A DNA stretch of 64,000 nt from Devosia sp. MC521 (GTDB lineage Bacteria; Pseudomonadota; Alphaproteobacteria; Rhizobiales; Devosiaceae): positions 901,001 through 965,000 of the forward strand of contig NZ_CP059902.1 in NCBI RefSeq assembly GCF_014127105.1, given 5' to 3'. The notes under the pieces were generated by a model, which saw nothing but the letters and a program-made list of their open reading frames with translations, was not told the origin of the DNA and made no database searches. Of the stretch, positions 17,169 through 25,800 are shown piece after piece. The stretch's first letter is position 1. The number at the start of each line of letters is the position of its first letter. The translations under genes and the position numbers were made by a program.

Positions 17169-17759
17169 TCAGTTAGCAACCGGCAGGGTTTTGCCGAAAG
17201 TGAATGCCTGCGGCACGGACGGCGCTGCTGGAGCGGCCGGTGCAGCTGGTTCAGCACCACCCGGGAGCTGCTTGCCCCAAGTGTAAGCCTGCGGAACGGC
17301 TGGACCCGTTGCCGGCGCGGCAACTTCGCTAGCTGCTGCTGCAGGGCGGTTAGCCAAGCCAGCTTCAACTTCTGCCTGAAGCGAGATCGCGTAGAGCAGA
17401 TCTTCGTCGGCAACCATCGGTTCATCGCCCGGCTCAGCGCCGTTGAATTCCATGATGTATGCAACGATGTTCAGATACGCTTCGTCGCCGAGGGTGCCAG
17501 CGCCAGATGGCGGCATAGCAACAGCGATGAAGTCATAAAGACCGCCTGCAGAATCCCAGTTCTGCATAACGTCCATGCCGAAAAGGCCTGGAGCGTCCGG
17601 GCCTTCAAGCTGACGGCCATGACATGCAGCGCACTGCTGGTCATAAACGATCTTACCAGCGGCTGCTTGTTCTGCGGTGAAGCCAGCAGCATTCGCTACG
17701 CCTGCAAAGGCGGTGAATGCCACCATAGCGGCAGTGAGCCGCTTAGAGGTTCGAGTCAC
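17169..17759 (-). CDS. Cytochrome c partner of the PQQ dehydrogenase
   Basis: A 196-residue periplasmic c-type cytochrome. Start is the GTG at 17759, six bases after GGGAGG. A signal peptide (residues 1-24, cleavage after ANA) is followed by one heme site, QQCAACHGRQL, and a distal ligand region VAMPPSGAG. Residues about 125-196 form a Pro/Ala-rich tail carrying two near-copies of one unit: PQAYTWGKQLPGG (156-168) and PQAFTFGKTLPVAN (183-196), joined by AEPAAPAAPAAPSV. The heme domain probably accepts electrons from the dehydrogenase encoded 49 bp downstream. The repeated tail may be a docking or cell-wall tether, which is speculation. Confidence 0.88.
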   Translation of the reverse strand: MTRTSKRLTAAMVAFTAFAGVANAAGFTAEQAAAGKIVYDQQCAACHGRQLEGPDAPGLFGMDVMQNWDSAGGLYDFIAVAMPPSGAGTLGDEAYLNIVAYIMEFNGAEPGDEPMVADEDLLYAISLQAEVEAGLANRPAAAASEVAAPATGPAVPQAYTWGKQLPGGAEPAAPAAPAAPSVPQAFTFGKTLPVAN

Positions 17760-17789
17760 GATTACCCTCCCAACAAGGTGAGGTGGAGC

Positions 17790-17808
17790 AACCAAAGTTG
17801 CTTTGGTT
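17790..17808. promoter_or_regulatory. Inverted repeat in cytochrome c leader
   Basis: AACCAAAG-TTG-CTTTGGTT, an 8-bp perfect inverted repeat, is centred 40 bp upstream of the cytochrome c GTG start in the 178-bp gap before the operon. It could be an operator or a leader hairpin for the cytochrome-dehydrogenase-MoxJ operon. The regulator is unknown. Confidence 0.4.
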
Positions 17809-17937
17809 ATTTGATACGGTCGTGCGGCAGAGCGTCGTACAGCCGTGGGAGCGTGAAGCCAGCAAACATCCGGTCGTTTGAACGTTTAAAGGCCTAAGGA
17901 GGTATAGGTTTCTCCTATCGGTAAGATCAATAGAAAC

Positions 17938-18759
17938 TTATGATCCAAGTCGACCGATTTCCCCATCAATCTGATATCTTTCCCTTAGGAGTTCGTAGGC
18001 TTTTGAGGCCTTAACTTCCGATAATGAGTGAATAATTTCGGACTTTAGGGTTTGGTCGCCTTTCCACATGCCAATGGCTGTCACGGTGAGTTGAACGGAC
18101 TGTTCGGGAAGCCAGAACAGTGAGAAGTCAGCATCTTCGAGGTTTGCGGATGCGGCTATAAACCGCTCCGTGACACCAAAACTGACAGCACCTGAAAGGA
18201 GTTCCGCCTTAAACTGTTCACTATTTCGCGCGGGTTTTGCCTTAAATCCACTCTCACGCAGCCAACCCGAGACGGCGAGGCGATTTAGCCCAGATGTGCC
18301 CGGCAAAACCGCAACCGAGTCGCCTGCGACAGGTGTGGTTCCATCGCGCGCGACCAGCACCCAGCCCGTCACAGCGTCGGTTGGAATCGTCTGCAAATAG
18401 CCGCGGGTCTGTTCGCTATCGGCAACGCCTCCTGCGATCACGTCGCATTGCGCGCGGGTCAGCAGCCAATTGCGTGGGTTAAAATCCGCGCCGATCGAGG
18501 CGAGCGTATTCACCACCAGCCGCAATCCCATGCGGTCGGCGATCATCTGCATCAGCTCGATGTCATAGCCCGGCGCTTCCGGATTGCCCGTCACCAGCGG
18601 CGGGAAGGCTGGTGGCACGCACAGCTTGATAAAGCCCGCGTCGCGCCGCTCCTTGAGCGAGGTGTCCGCTGGCAGAAAGCTCACCGCCGTCAGCCCGACA
18701 ACGATAATGCCAATATTGATGGCCGTGCTCAGCCAGCGGTTTCGGCCCTTGCGCCTCAT
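17938..18759 (-). CDS. Membrane-anchored MoxJ-like solute-binding protein
   Basis: A 273-residue protein of the quinoprotein-associated binding-protein group. The ATG at 18759 overlaps the permease stop as ATGA, which decides the start over an upstream in-frame ATG. The N-terminus is RRKGRNRW followed by one hydrophobic helix (residues 12-28) with no clear cleavage site, so it may stay anchored. The periplasmic part begins FIKLCVPPAFPPL and includes PGYDIELMQMIADRMGLRLV and RAQCDVIAGGVADSEQTRGY. It is the third gene of an ATPase-permease-binding protein unit of the kind found next to PQQ alcohol dehydrogenases. It might present a ligand to the transporter or act as a chaperone; not decided. 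Confidence 0.78.
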   Translation of the reverse strand: MRRKGRNRWLSTAINIGIIVVGLTAVSFLPADTSLKERRDAGFIKLCVPPAFPPLVTGNPEAPGYDIELMQMIADRMGLRLVVNTLASIGADFNPRNWLLTRAQCDVIAGGVADSEQTRGYLQTIPTDAVTGWVLVARDGTTPVAGDSVAVLPGTSGLNRLAVSGWLRESGFKAKPARNSEQFKAELLSGAVSFGVTERFIAASANLEDADFSLFWLPEQSVQLTVTAIGMWKGDQTLKSEIIHSLSEVKASKAYELLRERYQIDGEIGRLGS

Positions 18760-19571
18760 TTGCGGCCAAAGTCCCAAAGCGCGAGCAGGAAGAAGCCCAC
18801 GGCCATACATGCCGTCATCGTCGGCCCGATATAGGCGGGGAACTGATTGAAGTTGATCAACACGCCGCGCAACATATCAACCGCATAGGTCACGGGGTTG
18901 ATCTGCACCAGAAACACCAGCCATTCCGGATACATCACCGCCGTCTGCGTGCGCGTCAGCGCCGGATCAAGCGGGAACACCGAGGATGAGGTGAAGTAGA
19001 GCGGCAGGATGATGGTGTTGGAGAACACCCCAAAGCCTTCAAAGCTGCGCACCTTGCCCGCAAGCACCACGCCAAAGCACGTCAGCCCGAACGATAGCGA
19101 GAACATCAAAAACAGCGCCAGCAGCACCTGATCGACGCCCAGCGTCACATCGGCAAATCGCGCCAGAATAAGCACGATCGCGCCATGCAGGGTGGCAATA
19201 GTCGCCCCACCCAAAACCTTGCCGAGAAGGATCAGCGGCCGGGGCAGGGGCGAGACCAGCACCTCGCGCAGAAACCCAAACTCTCGATCCCAGATCACCG
19301 ACACCGCGAACTGGATCGAGGTGTACATGATGTTCAGCACGATCACGGCCGGGAACAGGAACTGCAGATAGGTATAGGGGATGACATAGCGCACCTCCCC
19401 ATAGACCTCGCCGCGGAAATAGGGGTTCAGCCCCACGCCAAGAATAAGCAGCCAAATGAGGGGTCGGCTCACGCCCCCGATCATCTGCCCCCGGTCACGC
19501 GTTGCCCGCAAAATTTCGCGTAGCCACACGCCATGCACGCCGCGCAGCCAGATCATTGCCGTTGAACTCAT
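18756..19571 (-). CDS. ABC-2 type permease of PQQ-dehydrogenase-linked transporter
   Basis: A 271-residue ABC-2 family membrane protein with about six segments, e.g. WLLILGVGLNPYF, YLQFLFPAVIVLNIMYTSIQ and the C-terminal VGFFLLALWDFGRK. The conserved ABC-2 stretch VIWDREFGFLREVLVSPLPR is present at about residue 110, and NPVTYAVDMLRGVL near the C-terminus. ABC-2 permeases usually export. Homologues beside alcohol dehydrogenase genes (PedC type, TIGR03861) are annotated as part of a PQQ alcohol-dehydrogenase system. Its start overlaps the ATPase stop by 4 bp and its stop overlaps the binding protein start, so all three are coupled. The transported compound is unknown. Confidence 0.85.
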   Translation of the reverse strand: MSSTAMIWLRGVHGVWLREILRATRDRGQMIGGVSRPLIWLLILGVGLNPYFRGEVYGEVRYVIPYTYLQFLFPAVIVLNIMYTSIQFAVSVIWDREFGFLREVLVSPLPRPLILLGKVLGGATIATLHGAIVLILARFADVTLGVDQVLLALFLMFSLSFGLTCFGVVLAGKVRSFEGFGVFSNTIILPLYFTSSSVFPLDPALTRTQTAVMYPEWLVFLVQINPVTYAVDMLRGVLINFNQFPAYIGPTMTACMAVGFFLLALWDFGRK

Positions 19572-20542
19572 CGTCTGCCCCCTCGGCGGCCAGCGGCCTT
19601 TTCTGCGTCACGCTTGCCCTCGGCTGTGTCGCGCAGCGCGCGCCCGGTCAGCGACAGGAACACGCTTTCCAGCGATGGGTCCTGGAAGTGGATGCTGGCG
19701 AGATCGCCCTGATACTGCGCCAGGAACGCGTCAACTGCGCCCTTGTCGTCGGCCGGCAGCATGATCCGCCCATCGGCCATGGTCTGCCCACCGGCATAGC
19801 TGCCCAAAATTGCTTGCCCAAGGGCCTCACTCTTGGGCATCACCTGCAACCAGCGCCGGCCATATTGGGCCTTCAATTCGCCCGGTGTGCCCTTGGCGAT
19901 AATCTCGCCGTGGTCGATCACACACACGAGGTCTGCGCTTTCCACTTCCTCAATATAGTGGGTCGTGGTCAGCACGGTCAGCCCGCGCTCGGCACGCAGC
20001 TTGTCCAAATAGAGCCAAATTCGATTGCGCGTCTGCGCGTCGAGCCCAACCGTTGGCTCATCCAAAAACAGAATTTCCGGATTGTGCATCAGCGCCCGTG
20101 CGATCTCGAGCCGCCTGCGCATCCCGCCCGAGAAATTGCGCACAATGTCGTCTTCCCATTCGGTCAGTTCGACCAGTGCCAGCACTTCGGCGCTGCGTTG
20201 CTTGCGCTCCGTGGGCGAGAGCCCATAAACGCGTCCGTGGAAATCAAGGTTCTCCCAGGCGCTCAACCGGTCGTCGAGGCTCGAATCCTGAAACACCACG
20301 CCCAGCGAGCGTCTCGCCTTGGCCGATTGCTTGACCACATCGACCCCGGCAATGCTCGCCGAGCCCGCCTCGGGGCGGCGCAGCGTGCACAAAATGCTCA
20401 CCAGCGTGGTCTTGCCCGCGCCATTGGGCCCGAGCAACGCATAGCTGGCGCCGCGCGGAATGGTCAGGCTGACGTCTTTGAGCACTGTGTGGTCGCCATA
20501 GCGGGCAACGACATGGTCCACAGTCACAGCATTGGCCGTCAT
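19568..20542 (-). CDS. ABC ATPase of PQQ-dehydrogenase-linked transporter
   Basis: A 324-residue ATPase with Walker A GPNGAGKTTLVS, Q-loop VFQDSSLDDRLS, signature FSGGMRRRLEIARAL, Walker B EILFLDEPTVGLD and switch His in TTTHYIEE. The VFQD.SLD Q-loop is typical of drug-export-type (DrrA/CcmA-like) ATPases that partner ABC-2 permeases, and this branch includes the PQQ-alcohol-dehydrogenase group TIGR03864. The ATG at 20542 begins the conserved domain; the in-frame extension upstream has no support. A 170-bp gap upstream, bounded by the terminator of the preceding gene, should contain the promoter. Confidence 0.87.
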   Translation of the reverse strand: MTANAVTVDHVVARYGDHTVLKDVSLTIPRGASYALLGPNGAGKTTLVSILCTLRRPEAGSASIAGVDVVKQSAKARRSLGVVFQDSSLDDRLSAWENLDFHGRVYGLSPTERKQRSAEVLALVELTEWEDDIVRNFSGGMRRRLEIARALMHNPEILFLDEPTVGLDAQTRNRIWLYLDKLRAERGLTVLTTTHYIEEVESADLVCVIDHGEIIAKGTPGELKAQYGRRWLQVMPKSEALGQAILGSYAGGQTMADGRIMLPADDKGAVDAFLAQYQGDLASIHFQDPSLESVFLSLTGRALRDTAEGKRDAEKAAGRRGGRR

Positions 20543-20713
20543 GGAAATGGGCCTTATCTCTTTGTTACTTGTCCGGGCGTTGCCACGTTTCCGCAGCGAG
20601 GTCAAAGCCAAGCTGTAACGCGGCTGCGCAGTTTTTGGTGACAACTGCGCCTGCAACACCCAAGCTCAATGCTAAATCTGAGCATTGTGAATGGCTTGCG
20701 CAATCCGCGCTCA

Positions 20714-20745
20714 AACAAAAACGCCCCAAGCATAACTCGGGGCGT
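20714..20745 (-). terminator. Rho-independent terminator
   Basis: On the minus strand ACGCCCC pairs perfectly with GGGGCGT (7 bp, 11-nt loop) and is followed by TTTTTGTTTG. It lies 25 bp after the stop of the 109-residue protein gene, so it closes that unit before the ABC ATPase promoter. Confidence 0.8.
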
Positions 20746-20769
20746 CCCTATTGCTTTTGCCGTTAAAAC

Positions 20770-21099
20770 TCAGGCAGCAATCACATTGATTGTCAGCGCA
20801 TCGCCCGAAGAGACTACGTCGATCAGGCGGTCGATATTGGGGTGCGCGCCCGGATTGTTGCAGGCGTCTTCGGTGTGTTCACCAAAAACCAGCAAGCCAT
20901 GCTCGGCGGCAGCCACGTTCAGCGCGCCAAATTCCTGCTGCAGATACTGATAAACCTTGAGCGAACCTTGCTTGCCCGGCGCATTTTCTATTGTGGCCAC
21001 AACTGCGCCCGCACCATCCACCAACTCAATCCGCGCCACCCCGTCGATAGCCGGGAGCAGGCCCAAATTCTCTTTAAAATCCGCGCCAGGTTCAATCAT
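20770..21099 (-). CDS. Unknown 109-residue protein
   Basis: The ATG at 21099 follows GAGG with 5-base spacing and gives MIEPGADFKENLGLLPAIDG; a longer reading to 21186 has no ribosome site. The protein is soluble, acidic and without signal peptide or cysteine pairs. Notable segments are ARIELVDGAGAVVATIENAPG, LKVYQYLQQEFGALN, FGEHTEDACNNPGAHPNIDR and the C-terminus ALTINVIAA. I do not recognise the family. It is downstream of, and codirectional with, the LysR gene (89 bp) and ends in a clear terminator. It may be cotranscribed with LysR. Confidence 0.7.
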   Translation of the reverse strand: MIEPGADFKENLGLLPAIDGVARIELVDGAGAVVATIENAPGKQGSLKVYQYLQQEFGALNVAAAEHGLLVFGEHTEDACNNPGAHPNIDRLIDVVSSGDALTINVIAA

Positions 21100-21187
21100 C
21101 AGTGCCTCGTAGGGGTAGGGGAGTTTTGCTTCGAGGCCGTTTAGCAGGGAACGGCGGACATGGGGAGAGGGGGCATTACCCCCCATC

Positions 21188-22237
21188 TCACCCCAGCGCC
21201 CGAGCCACCAGCCATTCCGGCGCGCCCACTGTCTCAGGTGCCTGATACCCCTTAGCCGCTTTCTCCAGCGCCCCGATTAGGCTCGCATAGGGTTCGGCGC
21301 GCAAATATTGCGTCGGCACCAGCGCTACGATGCGGCGGATCTGGTTGGGGAACCGATAGAACGTCACCCCGCTCCGATCCAATCCATGCGCCACCATCAG
21401 CGGTGTCAGACACACGCCATTGCCCGCGCTCACCAGCGCCATGGCGGTCTCAAAACTGCGGCAGCGCGCGGTGATGTAGTGGTCGGGCAAAACCCGATCA
21501 TACCAATCAATGCTTTGGTTGGTGTGTTGGGTGCCGAAGGAAAACTGAATGGCCCGATTGAGCTGTGCCTGCTGCTCAGCGCTGAGGTCATCGATGGACC
21601 GCGTTGCCTCCAGCTTGAGGCTGCTCGGCACCGCCAGCACATAGGGGTCTTCCAGAAGCGGCACCTGCACAAAGCCCACCCCGGCTTCCGCCACCGAGTT
21701 CGCCGCCAACAGCCCGATTTTCACCCGACGCGCATAAAGATATTCGAGCACTTCATTGGGCGCGGCTTCCAAAATATCAAAATCCAGCGCATGGCCGCTG
21801 TCCAGCATGTCGGCCAAGGCTTGCGGCAGCAACACGCGCAACAGCGAGTTCACCCCGGCAATGCCGATGGTCATGCGCTTCCCGTCTTGAAACTGCTGCA
21901 GCCCGTCTTCCACCTCGCCAAGCGTGCGCAACAGATGCTCCACCTTAGGCAACAGATAGCCACCAGCCTCCGTCAGCGCCATTTCGCTAGCGCGCCGTTC
22001 AAACAGCAAAGTGCCTGTATTTGTTTCGAGCTTTGCCAGCTGCTGGGAGAGCGAGGGCTGGGTCAGGCCAAGCTGTTTTGCCGCCTTCGTCAGCGTCTTC
22101 GATTGCGCGACAGCCCAGAATATTTTTAGCTGGTGTAGCGTTAGATCGCGCGTGCTCAGGGTCACTCTCCTCGAATTGACTTCGGACAGCGCCGAAGCAG
22201 CGTGTAGCATCTTTGCTGGCTTTCCGTTAAAGCGCAA
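21188..22237 (-). CDS. LysR-family transcriptional regulator
   Basis: A regulator with the N-terminal winged helix-turn-helix (LTLHQLKIFWAVAQSKTLTKAAKQL, LTQPSLSQQLAKLE at about residues 33-70) and a C-terminal LysR effector domain. The given start makes 349 residues; a shorter protein starting near the GTG at 22165, next to GAGGAG, would match the usual ~300-325-residue LysR length better, so the start is uncertain. It is divergent from the TauT-type ABC importer operon with 68 bp between, the classic layout for LysR control of the neighbour. The effector is unknown. Confidence 0.88.
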   Translation of the reverse strand: MRFNGKPAKMLHAASALSEVNSRRVTLSTRDLTLHQLKIFWAVAQSKTLTKAAKQLGLTQPSLSQQLAKLETNTGTLLFERRASEMALTEAGGYLLPKVEHLLRTLGEVEDGLQQFQDGKRMTIGIAGVNSLLRVLLPQALADMLDSGHALDFDILEAAPNEVLEYLYARRVKIGLLAANSVAEAGVGFVQVPLLEDPYVLAVPSSLKLEATRSIDDLSAEQQAQLNRAIQFSFGTQHTNQSIDWYDRVLPDHYITARCRSFETAMALVSAGNGVCLTPLMVAHGLDRSGVTFYRFPNQIRRIVALVPTQYLRAEPYASLIGALEKAAKGYQAPETVGAPEWLVARALG

Positions 22238-22305
22238 AGGGTCCCCGCGTCGATAGCTCTCATGCGACAGATGCGCAAACTTTCAGTCTGATCGGCACTA
22301 GTCGG

Positions 22306-23124
22306 ATGAGCCTTAGGCCTACTACACCCTCCAAAACCACCCCGCGAAAGCCGGGCCAGCTCTCCGGTTCGGCCGTCTTCGGCCTCCAGATTCTGGTGGG
22401 TTTGGCGATTATTCTGGGCATGTTCGCCCTCAATGCTGTCGCTGGCAAATTGGTCATGCCCAAGCCCACCGATGTGCTCAATCAGAGCATTCGCCTGTGG
22501 TCCGATGGCACCATGATCAAGGCTCTGGGCGAGTCGGTCACGGTGATTGGTTTGGGCTTTCTGCTCTCTGCGGTCAGCGGCATTCTGCTCGGCGTGCTGC
22601 TGGGTGGTAACCGGATTCTGGCCCGCGTTTTCGATCCTTTCGTCAACGCGCTGAACTCCACGCCCGGCGCAGCTTTCATCCCGCTGATCATCGTCTGGTT
22701 CGGCCTCTACACCGAAGCCAAGATTGTGGTGGTGTGGAACGCTGCGCTCTTCCCCATTCTCATCAACACTGCCGCTGGCATTTCCAATGCCAATAAAGAT
22801 TTGGTGGAAATGGGCCGCGCCTTCGGTGCCAAAAAGGCGACCCTGTTCTGGCGCGTCATGATCCCCGATGCGCTGCCCTCCATTCTGAGCGGCCTGCGCA
22901 TTGGCGCGGCGATTTCCACTGTTGGCACGGTCATCGCCGAGCTGACCATGGCCCAGTCCGGCCTAGGCGGTCTTTTGGCGCAGGCCGGCAATCGCTTCCA
23001 GATGGATCGTTATTTCGCTGTCGTGCTGGTGCTCATGGTACTGGGCACAGCGCTGACTGCGCTCTTGCGCTATATCGAGCGCCGCCTTGGCCGCTGGCGC
23101 GTAGCGCAGGGAGAAGCCTCATGA
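22306..23124 (+). CDS. ABC permease, NitT/TauT/SsuC family
   Basis: A 272-residue permease of the nitrate/taurine/alkanesulfonate importer family with about six membrane segments. The EAA loop is LVEMGRAFGAKKATLFWRVM followed by IPDALPSILSGLRIG (residues about 165-200). It overlaps the ATPase gene downstream by 4 bp (ATGA), so they are coupled. Solutes of this family are nitrate, sulfonates, thiamine precursors, riboflavin and others. The DUF1800/DUF1501 genes further along the operon give no clue to which applies here. Confidence 0.88.
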   Translation: MSLRPTTPSKTTPRKPGQLSGSAVFGLQILVGLAIILGMFALNAVAGKLVMPKPTDVLNQSIRLWSDGTMIKALGESVTVIGLGFLLSAVSGILLGVLLGGNRILARVFDPFVNALNSTPGAAFIPLIIVWFGLYTEAKIVVVWNAALFPILINTAAGISNANKDLVEMGRAFGAKKATLFWRVMIPDALPSILSGLRIGAAISTVGTVIAELTMAQSGLGGLLAQAGNRFQMDRYFAVVLVLMVLGTALTALLRYIERRLGRWRVAQGEAS

Positions 23125-23936
23125 GCCGTGCCCCCATTATTTCCGTCAAAAAAATCACCAAGACATTCAAAAACGGCGAAGTGACCGCGCTGCAGGACGT
23201 CTCCTTCGACGTTGCCGAGGGCGAGTTTCTGTCCCTTGTCGGCCCCTCCGGTTGCGGCAAGACCACGCTTCTGCGCGTCATCAATGGCCTGATTGATGTC
23301 GACCATGGCGAGGTCATCTCGCTTGGCCAGGCGCCAGAACCCGGTCCCGATCTGGCCATGGTCTTCCAGTCCGCGCGCCTCCTGCCGTGGCTCACTGTCA
23401 GCGGCAATATCGAGTTCGTGCTCGAGCTGCGGGGCATGGGCAAAACCGAACGTCGCCAGCGCGCCGATGCCTTGCTCGGGGCCGTCGGCCTCCGCGATTT
23501 CGCCCAGGCCTTTGCTCACGAACTCTCCGGCGGCATGCAGCAGCGCGTTGGTCTCGCCCGCGCTTTGGCGGTTGAGCCAAAAGTTCTTCTTATGGACGAA
23601 CCCTTCGCCGCGCTCGATGCCATCACCCGTGAGGTGCTCCGCCGCGAGCTTTACGAAATGTGGGCCCGTCGCAAGACGACCATCGTCTTTGTCACCCACG
23701 ACATCGAAGAAGCCATTCTGCTCTCCCAGCGCATTGTGCTGCTGAAGCCGCGCCCCGGTCGCGTCGATAGCGTGATCAATGTCGATCTGCCCGAGCCGCG
23801 CTTTGCGCAAGACCCGCGTACTTATCCCCAGTTCGCCACCTACCGCTCCAGTATTTGGCAGCGCATTCAGGACATGGCCAAAGAGGGCACAAAGCTTGAG
23901 GAATTGTCCGGCGCGTTTCCCAAGGAACTGCCATAG
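23121..23936 (+). CDS. ABC ATPase, NitT/TauB/SsuB family
   Basis: A 271-residue ATPase with Walker A GPSGCGKTTLLR, Q-loop VFQSARLLPWLTV (LLPW is typical of the TauB/SsuB group), signature LSGGMQQRVGLARALA, Walker B VLLMDEPFAALD and switch FVTHDIEEA. It energises the permease with which it overlaps. The cognate binding protein is not next to it but 3.1 kb downstream, after two genes of unknown function, all on the same strand. Confidence 0.9.
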   Translation: MSRAPIISVKKITKTFKNGEVTALQDVSFDVAEGEFLSLVGPSGCGKTTLLRVINGLIDVDHGEVISLGQAPEPGPDLAMVFQSARLLPWLTVSGNIEFVLELRGMGKTERRQRADALLGAVGLRDFAQAFAHELSGGMQQRVGLARALAVEPKVLLMDEPFAALDAITREVLRRELYEMWARRKTTIVFVTHDIEEAILLSQRIVLLKPRPGRVDSVINVDLPEPRFAQDPRTYPQFATYRSSIWQRIQDMAKEGTKLEELSGAFPKELP

Positions 23937-24059
23937 CTTAGCGGCATAAGCTTTTCCAATAGCACGCATAGAGTGAAGCGGGCGGCGATTGATGGTGAGT
24001 AATTTCCACGTCGGAGATTTCTTTGCGCGAAAGCGTGTTCCGGCGGCTTAGGAACTGCC

Positions 24060-25787
24060 ATGACTACGCCTTGTACGGAACGCCTTGCCCCCATTAGTCC
24101 AGCGCATTGGACGCGGGAAACTGCAGCCCATCTGCTTGAACGCGCGGGTTTCGGTGGCACTCCGGCAGAAATCGATCGCCTCGCCGCCTTAGACCCTGTC
24201 TGTGCCGTCCGTAGTCTGGTGGGTTACCACTCCTATTCGGTGAATGTGGCTCTGCCCACTTTCGAAGCCTCCGACATCTGGGACGATAGTCTCGTCCAGT
24301 TCCCGGTCAGCCGTCCTGCCGCCACCGAAGGGGCTGAGCGCACCGGCGAGGCTATGGGCGTTAAGGTCAAGCCCGCAGGGTCCCGTCCGCTTCAACCCGT
24401 CACCAACCGGTTCTTCTATTGGCTCCGCGCCACGACGCTCGAAACGCGCCGTCTCTCCATGTGGTGGCTTGATCGCATGGTGCGCACTTCCGCGCCGCTC
24501 GAAGAAAAGCTCACCCTGTTCTGGCACGGCCATTTCGCCGTCTCCGAGGAAAAGCTCCGCGACGTCCGCAAAATCGCGCTCTATCTCGAAACCCTGCGCA
24601 CCCATGCCGCTGGCAATTTCGGCGATCTGCTCAACGCCATCTCCAAAGATCCAGCCATGCTGGTGTTTCTCGATGCTGCGCAAAACGTCAAAGGCGCCCC
24701 CAATGAGAACTTTGGCCGTGAGGTCATGGAGCTCTTCACCATGGGCGTCGGCCATTACTCGGAAGACGATATCCGCGAAGCCGCCCGTGCCTTCACTGGC
24801 TGGGGCAATGACGATCTGAAATTCGTCTTCGATCGCGCCAAGCATGACGGTGGCGAAAAGAACTTCCTTGGCTACACCGGCGCTTTCAACGGCGACGATA
24901 TCCTGCGCATCATTCTCACCCAGCGCCAAACCGGCATCTATATCGCCTCCAAGCTCTACCGCTTCTTCGTGCGCGAAGACCTCAGCCCCGCCTTTGCCGA
25001 AGAGCTTGGCGCACTGATGCAAGCGCTCAATTACGACATCTCGGCCTTCCTCGAAGAGCTGTTCCTCTCCGAAGATTTTTATAGCCAGCCTTCCGTTGGC
25101 ACCCACATCAAATCGCCCGTCGAGCTTCTTGTCTCGACTTATCGCAAGCTCGGTCTGGCTGAACTGCCCACCATTCCCGATCCTGTGTCCGTCACCAAGT
25201 CCTTGGGCCAGGTGCCGCTCTATCCGCCCACCGTTGCGGGTTGGGGTTCCGGTCGCTCTTGGATGACCCCGGGCCTGCTCTTCGAGCGCGGTAATTTTGC
25301 CAAGGAAGTGATGTTCCCCAACATCATCGAATTCCGTGATCCGCTCTACAATCCCGGCGCTGAAGTGCGCCGCGTCAACGCCAATATCAATGCTGGCATG
25401 GAAATCACCAAAGCCACTTTGGAAGAGGGGGCATCCCCCAGCGCGACCGCTGGCATTCAGGAAGCCTTCAACACGCGTTACGCCAGCCTTCAGGGCTATA
25501 ACGAAGCGCTCCGCCGCTTAAAACCAACGCCCCGCTTTGCCGCAAACTTCTCGCTGTCGCAGCTGGTTCTCGCAGCCGGCGCTGAAACCACCGAAGCGGC
25601 AGTCGATCATCTGCTTGTGCGCCTCCTGCGTATGCCGATCGCCCCGCCGGCCCGCCAAGCCCTTATCGACACGCTCGACGCCGAGCTTGGCACCACCTCT
25701 CTTCTCGAAGCCCAGACCTATATGGAATACGGCCTCCGCCTTGTCGCGCACATGATTATGAGCGCGCCCCAATATCAGCTGGCGTGA
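24060..25787 (+). CDS. DUF1800 domain protein
   Basis: A 575-residue protein of the DUF1800 family. Family landmarks are AAHLLERAGFGGTPAEIDRL near the N-terminus, MWWLDRMVRTSAPLEEKLTL, FWHGHFAVSEEK (about residue 160), NENFGREVMELFTMGVGHYS, AARAFTGW and the C-terminal MIMSAPQYQLA. AGGA lies 7 bases before the ATG. There is no signal peptide in the first 40 residues. DUF1800 genes almost always pair with a DUF1501 gene, as here, 13 bp downstream. The biochemical role is unknown. What is odd is the location between the ATPase and binding protein genes of an ABC importer. Confidence 0.9.
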   Translation: MTTPCTERLAPISPAHWTRETAAHLLERAGFGGTPAEIDRLAALDPVCAVRSLVGYHSYSVNVALPTFEASDIWDDSLVQFPVSRPAATEGAERTGEAMGVKVKPAGSRPLQPVTNRFFYWLRATTLETRRLSMWWLDRMVRTSAPLEEKLTLFWHGHFAVSEEKLRDVRKIALYLETLRTHAAGNFGDLLNAISKDPAMLVFLDAAQNVKGAPNENFGREVMELFTMGVGHYSEDDIREAARAFTGWGNDDLKFVFDRAKHDGGEKNFLGYTGAFNGDDILRIILTQRQTGIYIASKLYRFFVREDLSPAFAEELGALMQALNYDISAFLEELFLSEDFYSQPSVGTHIKSPVELLVSTYRKLGLAELPTIPDPVSVTKSLGQVPLYPPTVAGWGSGRSWMTPGLLFERGNFAKEVMFPNIIEFRDPLYNPGAEVRRVNANINAGMEITKATLEEGASPSATAGIQEAFNTRYASLQGYNEALRRLKPTPRFAANFSLSQLVLAAGAETTEAAVDHLLVRLLRMPIAPPARQALIDTLDAELGTTSLLEAQTYMEYGLRLVAHMIMSAPQYQLA

Positions 25788-25800
25788 GGAATTTTTGACC

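Noticed and set aside
17120..17464. N-terminal extension of the PQQ dehydrogenase by 115 codons
   Set aside because: It overlaps the cytochrome c gene in another frame and would bury the signal peptide; AAGGAGC marks the ATG at 17119.
19502..20641. 379-codon plus-strand open frame
   Set aside because: Antisense to the ABC ATPase, whose Walker and signature motifs are complete.
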